Of a stretch of DNA of 64,000 nt, positions 60,701 through 64,000 are shown piece by piece. Origin of the DNA: Flaviflagellibacter deserti. Its GTDB lineage: Bacteria > Pseudomonadota > Alphaproteobacteria > Rhizobiales > Methylopilaceae. The stretch is from NCBI RefSeq assembly GCF_042652085.1, contig NZ_JBHSJF010000004.1:119819-183818 (forward strand), written 5' to 3'. The notes below the pieces were generated by a model. It made no database searches. It saw only the letters and a program-made list of their open reading frames with translations, and was not told the origin of the DNA. Each line of letters starts with the position of its first letter. The first letter of the stretch is position 1. The position numbers and the translations under genes are program-made.

Positions 60701-63315
60701 AGATCGATCGTGTCTTCGCGGAAGTAGGAGTTGAAGTCGCCGAGCAGCAGCACGTCCTTGTCGCCCGAACCCGTTGGATCGGTGGCGATCCAGTGCGTCA
60801 GGGCGGTGGCCGCCAGCTCGCGCTGGTTCGTCCAAGCGCCCTGGCCGTCGAGCGCGTCCGCGTCGGCACCGGTCGGCGGGGCGTCTGCCGAGGCGCTCTT
60901 GGACTTCAGATGATTGACCGCCGCGGTGAATTCGTAGCCCGTTGAGAGTTCCTCGAAGGTTACCGCGAGTGCGGCGCGGCTGGTGTTGACGCCGTTGAAG
61001 ATGGCGCCGAGCTCGCTCTGGTCGAGAAGCTCCGCCGAGACCTGGCTGTCGTCGAGGATCGCGACGTTGCCGGACACCGCAACAGTCGACTGCTTGTAGA
61101 TGCAGGCCACCGCGATCGCGTCGCCGCCGACGAATTGCTGGCCGGGATCAACGCAGGCATAGACATCGCTGCCGAGCTTCTCGTTCAGCTTGTCGACGAG
61201 ATATTGCAGCGCGTTGCCGCTTGAGCCGAGCAGGAAATCGTTCTCGATCTCGAGCAGGCCGAGCACGTCCGCGTCGAGCGTCGCCAGCACGTTGACGAGC
61301 TTCTCGGTCTGGCGATCGAACTCGGCAATGCCGTCGGCGCCACGCGGATCGAAGCCGCCGGCAGTGTTGTCGCCCGGATTGTCGGGAGAGCCCGAACCTT
61401 CCTGGATCGAGTCGATCATCTTGAAATAGTTGAGAACGTTGAAGCTCGCGACCTTGAGACGTCCACCGACGTCCTCCGGCGCATCTTCACGTGGATTGGC
61501 GCTGACGAATTCGTTCGCGCCTTCCTCGACCGAACGAACACGCCAGGTCGAGCCCGATGCGGAAGCGCCGGCCCACTGATAGTCCAGCACGCCGGTCAGG
61601 CCGGTCACGGTGTCGCCCATGCGCGGCGCGTTCGCGGTGTCGTAGTCCGGGCCGAAGCCGTCGAGATTGCCGATCGGCTGATTCTGCGTATTCAGGCCGT
61701 CGTCATAGGTGATGGTGCGGCTGCCGAGCTCCTGCAGGTGCTGCTGATAACCCGCCGCGTCCGGCTCGTTGTCGTGGGTGAACTGCGCCTCGCGGTCGCC
61801 GGCCACGAGCTTGATCTCGTTGAAGCGGTCGAGGTTGAACTGCTCGCTGATGGTCAGCGTCTCGGGAATCGTGACCAGCATGCCTTCATAGGCTTCGAGG
61901 TCAGGCTGGTACTGGCCGTTCTGGTTCAACGTCACGCCGGCGGACGGCAGGTCGATCTCGACCGCCATCGTGTTGATGTCGGCGACGGCGCCGGCCTCCA
62001 CCACGGTGACATTGGTCGCGTTGAGCTGCGTCAGGCCGAAGTTCTCGGTGACCGTGGCGGTGACGCGGACGCGGTCGCCGACGTTCAGGCCGGCGGCATC
62101 GCCGCCGAACACGAAGACGCCTTCGGAGGACAGGGCATTGCCGTCCTGGTCGACCAGCTCTTCCTGGAGATAGAAGCCGCCGAGATTGCGCCCGCCGTCG
62201 GCGTCACCGTTCTGGAAGTCGCCGACCACGATCGCCTCGACCGTCACGATCTGGCCGACCATGGTGCTCGCCGCGCCCGTGCCCTGGATCTGGCTGATCT
62301 TGGTGACGTCGTCGTTCTGGATCGTGCCGGTCGCCGAGCCGTCGGCAAGGATCGCCTCGCCGCTCTGGTTCACGACATTGCCGAGGTTGACGTTGAAGGT
62401 CTCGTTCGCCTCGGAAACTGTGTCGCCCCTGATCGTGACGGACACGGTCTGCGTGAGGTCGCCGCCGGCGGCGAAGCTCACCGTGCCGTTCGTCGCGTCG
62501 TAGTCCTCGCCGGCCGTCGCCGTGCCGCCCGAGGTCGCGTAATCGACGGCGAACGCGCCGCTATTGTCGCTGCGCGTCACGGTGAAGGTCAGGGTCTGGG
62601 TGCCGTCATCGCCCTCGACGATCGTGGCATCGCCGATCGAAACGCGGGTGCCGGTCTCGCCGCCGCCCACGGTGTCGACCGTGACGTTGTCGATGCCGAA
62701 TTCGTCGACATTGCCGCCGCCGGTCGAGGTGTCGTGGCGCCAGCGCAGGTCGAGGAACCCGTCTGCGGCAATTCCGAGGCCCGACAGGTTGAGCGCGTTC
62801 GCTCCGGTATTGCTGTCGTAGAGGGCGGTCTGCCCGGACTGCGCGGCCGGGGTCGCGAAGGCGCCGGCCGGCACCGCCGTGAAGGTGACGCCACCATCGG
62901 TCGAATATTCGAAGACGAGACTCGATGCGCGGTCGCCGGTGTTGCGGAACGCCCAGTCGAAGCCGATCGTCACTGCGTCCAGAACCGAACCGGTCGTGTT
63001 CTGCACCCGCGCCTGGATCGCGCCGTCCTCACGGCCTTCGGCCGCGGTCGCCTGGTACATCAGGGCCGCGCCGTTACCCGGCGTCGCTGCTGCAAGCGCG
63101 TAAAGGCCGGCCGTGGTCGGATCGCCGCTGATGACGCCGCGTCCGAAATCGGAATCGCCTGAGGTCGAGCTGTAGGTGCCGCCGAACTGCGGATCGGCCT
63201 CGTCGCTCAGGCCGGTCGCACGCCAGACGTCGGAGTCGAGCTGGCCCGCCTCTGGAATTGGAGCCAATCCGCCGGCAGTAAACCCGTCGAAACTCTCTTC
63301 CAGCAGACGCACCAT
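57718..63315 (-). CDS. Secreted ExeM/NucH nuclease + 5'-nucleotidase + RTX giant protein
   Basis: 1865 aa from ATG 63315 (GGGGAG 4-9 bases ahead; a longer frame to 63483 is rejected). Order: jelly-roll-like N-terminal part (1-220), Calx-beta (about 223-335: SIGDATIVEGDDGTQ), ExeM/NucH OB-like part, endonuclease/exonuclease/phosphatase domain (about 627-953: VASFNVLNYF, LLEIEND, LLGDFNSYFRED, SDHDPIII), UshA/CpdB-like 5'-nucleotidase (about 977-1570: ILHASDFE, GNHEYD, NGGGVR, GGDSYPF), then RTX GGxGxDxL repeats (about 1660-1760) and a type I secretion tail. Likely an extracellular enzyme that cleaves DNA and then removes phosphate. Confidence 0.93.
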   Translation of the reverse strand: MVRLLEESFDGFTAGGLAPIPEAGQLDSDVWRATGLSDEADPQFGGTYSSTSGDSDFGRGVISGDPTTAGLYALAAATPGNGAALMYQATAAEGREDGAIQARVQNTTGSVLDAVTIGFDWAFRNTGDRASSLVFEYSTDGGVTFTAVPAGAFATPAAQSGQTALYDSNTGANALNLSGLGIAADGFLDLRWRHDTSTGGGNVDEFGIDNVTVDTVGGGETGTRVSIGDATIVEGDDGTQTLTFTVTRSDNSGAFAVDYATSGGTATAGEDYDATNGTVSFAAGGDLTQTVSVTIRGDTVSEANETFNVNLGNVVNQSGEAILADGSATGTIQNDDVTKISQIQGTGAASTMVGQIVTVEAIVVGDFQNGDADGGRNLGGFYLQEELVDQDGNALSSEGVFVFGGDAAGLNVGDRVRVTATVTENFGLTQLNATNVTVVEAGAVADINTMAVEIDLPSAGVTLNQNGQYQPDLEAYEGMLVTIPETLTISEQFNLDRFNEIKLVAGDREAQFTHDNEPDAAGYQQHLQELGSRTITYDDGLNTQNQPIGNLDGFGPDYDTANAPRMGDTVTGLTGVLDYQWAGASASGSTWRVRSVEEGANEFVSANPREDAPEDVGGRLKVASFNVLNYFKMIDSIQEGSGSPDNPGDNTAGGFDPRGADGIAEFDRQTEKLVNVLATLDADVLGLLEIENDFLLGSSGNALQYLVDKLNEKLGSDVYACVDPGQQFVGGDAIAVACIYKQSTVAVSGNVAILDDSQVSAELLDQSELGAIFNGVNTSRAALAVTFEELSTGYEFTAAVNHLKSKSASADAPPTGADADALDGQGAWTNQRELAATALTHWIATDPTGSGDKDVLLLGDFNSYFREDTIDLIKSAGYENLQERLEDPYSYVFDGQTGSLDYIFANGDLAGEITGVTEWHINSDEADGLDYNTDFGRDPDIFDPDSVVRVSDHDPIIIGLNLTEEEAPVAENFKLQILHASDFEAGLGAVDRAKYFGAIVDYLEDTEENSITLSSGDNYLPSPFFNAGGDPAMKEAIETALEDYYDLAPGTLNLGASVGRADMAILNMLGIQASAIGNHEYDAGTREFQNIIGRTNVVDGASAGWLGAQFPYLSANTDFSGDPNLNPLYTSEIRDAASYNIDPTVDLPGSPTGLSAKKIAPATIITENGEKIGVVGATTQIVQSISSTGGIEIIGDNVDDMPALAAILQPTIDAMLAQGVNKIILVSHLQQLALEKALAPLLHGVDIIIAGGSHTLLADATDDLLPDDTAVDTYPLLTTNADGKALAIVNTDSEYSYVGRLVVEFDENGDLIADSVDPNVSGAYAADQETVDELYSNPLDIDGDGTTDTAFEHGSRGDLIGDVTNAVDAIITAQDGNIFGSSEVYLEGRREEIRQQETNLGNLSADANLWYAQQVDDTVLISIKNGGGVRDSIGRVEAVGGSSQELPPAANPDAGKQEGEISQLDIANSLRFNNALSLVTVTAAQLLLVLEHAVAATTSTATPGQFAQIGGVSFSFDDDLPTGQRVLSAALIDENGNPTMALVENGELVVDPAQAFRLVTLSFLLTGGDSYPFAQFIAANPAFANVVNLTPDLVPDADQVANFAAEGTEQDAFAEYLAEHYSEQAYNEVDTDRTGDTRIQNLDFRDDTVLQAEGIVQNGGAGSDTIVGGLGDDVISGGGGNDALRGHAGDDELRGDLGHDELNGGSGDDFLSGGAGDDQFFGGSGDDILLGGMRNDVLNGGDGDDVLVGGGNNDVMSGGEGADTFIFGPEFGRDRIVDFDPNFDTIGIVQELSESFDVYTNFLDLHASNVSYSVKNVDLNKDRLADGVEIASAAFGSVVLENWTVQSLTAAGHLSDGHIVGGWIG

Positions 63316-63485
63316 TTTGCTCCCCTGAACGTAAATTGACGATACATCAGGCGATAAGCGTAATTGCATTATCACTACATTACGGTGACAACGTATTGCG
63401 GAAGATATTTCTGCAGATAATGGCTCATGTTTTCCCGATAGAGCATAATAACTACGCTCTGTACATCTCTCTCTGGAAATCAATA

Positions 63486-64000
63486 TTAGGTAGAGCTACC
63501 CGCGCTGTGATCCTCTTTGTATAGGATCTCTATCCCGGCATTTACGGTCAGCATGGCAAACGATGCGGTATCCGCACCGATACCGAATCCATCTTTGTGA
63601 TCTGAAGATGGGCTTGCTTCATTCGTCGCTAAGGTGCTTGCTTCCGCTTGAAAGCCGCCGAAGATGTCCGCCAAATCGATGCCGTCATCGCCCTGCGATT
63701 CCAAAATCAAATCACGAACGTCGATATTCGCCAGTGCGCTCGTCTCAAAGATAAACTGATCGTCTGCAGCCTGAGGACCGAGGCGCGCTCCATCCAATGG
63801 ACCCGCAATGTCGTGGTCGAGCATGCTTGCGCTGTCAAATGAGCGCCAAATCTCTTCATAACCGGCAGGAAATGCGAAGGTGTCGTTTCCACCCCCCTGC
63901 TCGTCGATGACGTTGACGGTGAACGAGCCGGCGGCAAGGTCGATGGCGTCGCCGTCAAAGTCGGTGAACTTCATCAGCTTCGACAAATCGAGAGCAAGAC
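63486..64000 (-). CDS. C-terminal part of a large secreted-type protein (partial)
   Basis: The frame is open to the window edge, so this is a 3' fragment. It reads LALDLSKLMKFTDFDGDAID, LAAGSFTVNVIDEQGG and ADDQFIFETSALANIDVRDL, resembling the repeat and C-terminal target region of type I-secreted (VCBS/T1SS-143-like) proteins. It lies 170 bases before the giant nuclease gene on the same strand and may be in one transcript with it. Confidence 0.6.
   Translation of the reverse strand, partial: LALDLSKLMKFTDFDGDAIDLAAGSFTVNVIDEQGGGNDTFAFPAGYEEIWRSFDSASMLDHDIAGPLDGARLGPQAADDQFIFETSALANIDVRDLILESQGDDGIDLADIFGGFQAEASTLATNEASPSSDHKDGFGIGADTASFAMLTVNAGIEILYKEDHSAGSST

Overview
The window looks like the chromosome of an alphaproteobacterium of the order Hyphomicrobiales (Rhizobiales). 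The pointers are a 5-aminolevulinate synthase (hemA), a PodJ-like Sel1-repeat protein, a sodium-symporter/histidine-kinase hybrid, many LysR regulators and MBL hydrolases, high G+C, and an intergenic hairpin of a type common in this order. Genus cannot be fixed from sequence alone.

Layout. 0.1-8.8 kb is a signalling block: a GAF-PAS-GAF hybrid kinase; a divergent LysR/Tat-exported MBL hydrolase pair; then a MASE4 histidine kinase, a FixJ-type response regulator and an orphan receiver domain. 8.9-15.2 kb is a tightly packed, partly overlapping gene run: isochorismatase-type hydrolase, XapX membrane protein, exported amidohydrolase, DoxX protein, MFS transporter with a C-terminal ABM-like domain, and an alginate-export-type porin. 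It reads as an uptake, hydrolysis and efflux pathway for an unknown small molecule. 15.5-22.4 kb holds a divergent LysR/SDR pair and an AraC regulator followed by an MBL hydrolase, a chloroperoxidase-like hydrolase, an NDH-2-like flavoprotein and a frameshifted acetoacetate decarboxylase remnant. Three copies of a two-box direct repeat (20-bp period) and a broken AraC fragment are interspersed there. A membrane class III cyclase and hypothetical genes follow.

26.2-38 kb is mostly conserved chromosome: tRNA-Phe(GAA), the PodJ-like protein, YjbQ, a LuxR-type regulator convergent with a large SSS-domain hybrid kinase, mscL convergent with hemA, and an FNR/FixK-like box upstream of hemA.

38-57 kb is a mosaic accessory region. 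It has a methyltransferase-DUF5681-terminase cassette with no capsid or portal genes, an orphan beta-helix/tailspike-like protein, a metallophosphatase with a decayed second copy, an acyltransferase pseudogene, paralogous 59/60-aa genes, several very small membrane-protein genes, a small RTX protein, two glycosyltransferases, a methyltransferase and two hexapeptide acyltransferases. Hairpins and terminator-like repeats recur throughout. 57.7-64 kb encodes a giant secreted ExeM/NucH nuclease + 5'-nucleotidase + RTX protein and the C-terminal part of a second large secreted-type protein that runs off the window.

The most promising candidates for something undescribed are the small-gene/hairpin families of the 43-56 kb mosaic, the AraC-associated 20-bp-period repeats, and the six-gene 8.9-15.2 kb pathway.
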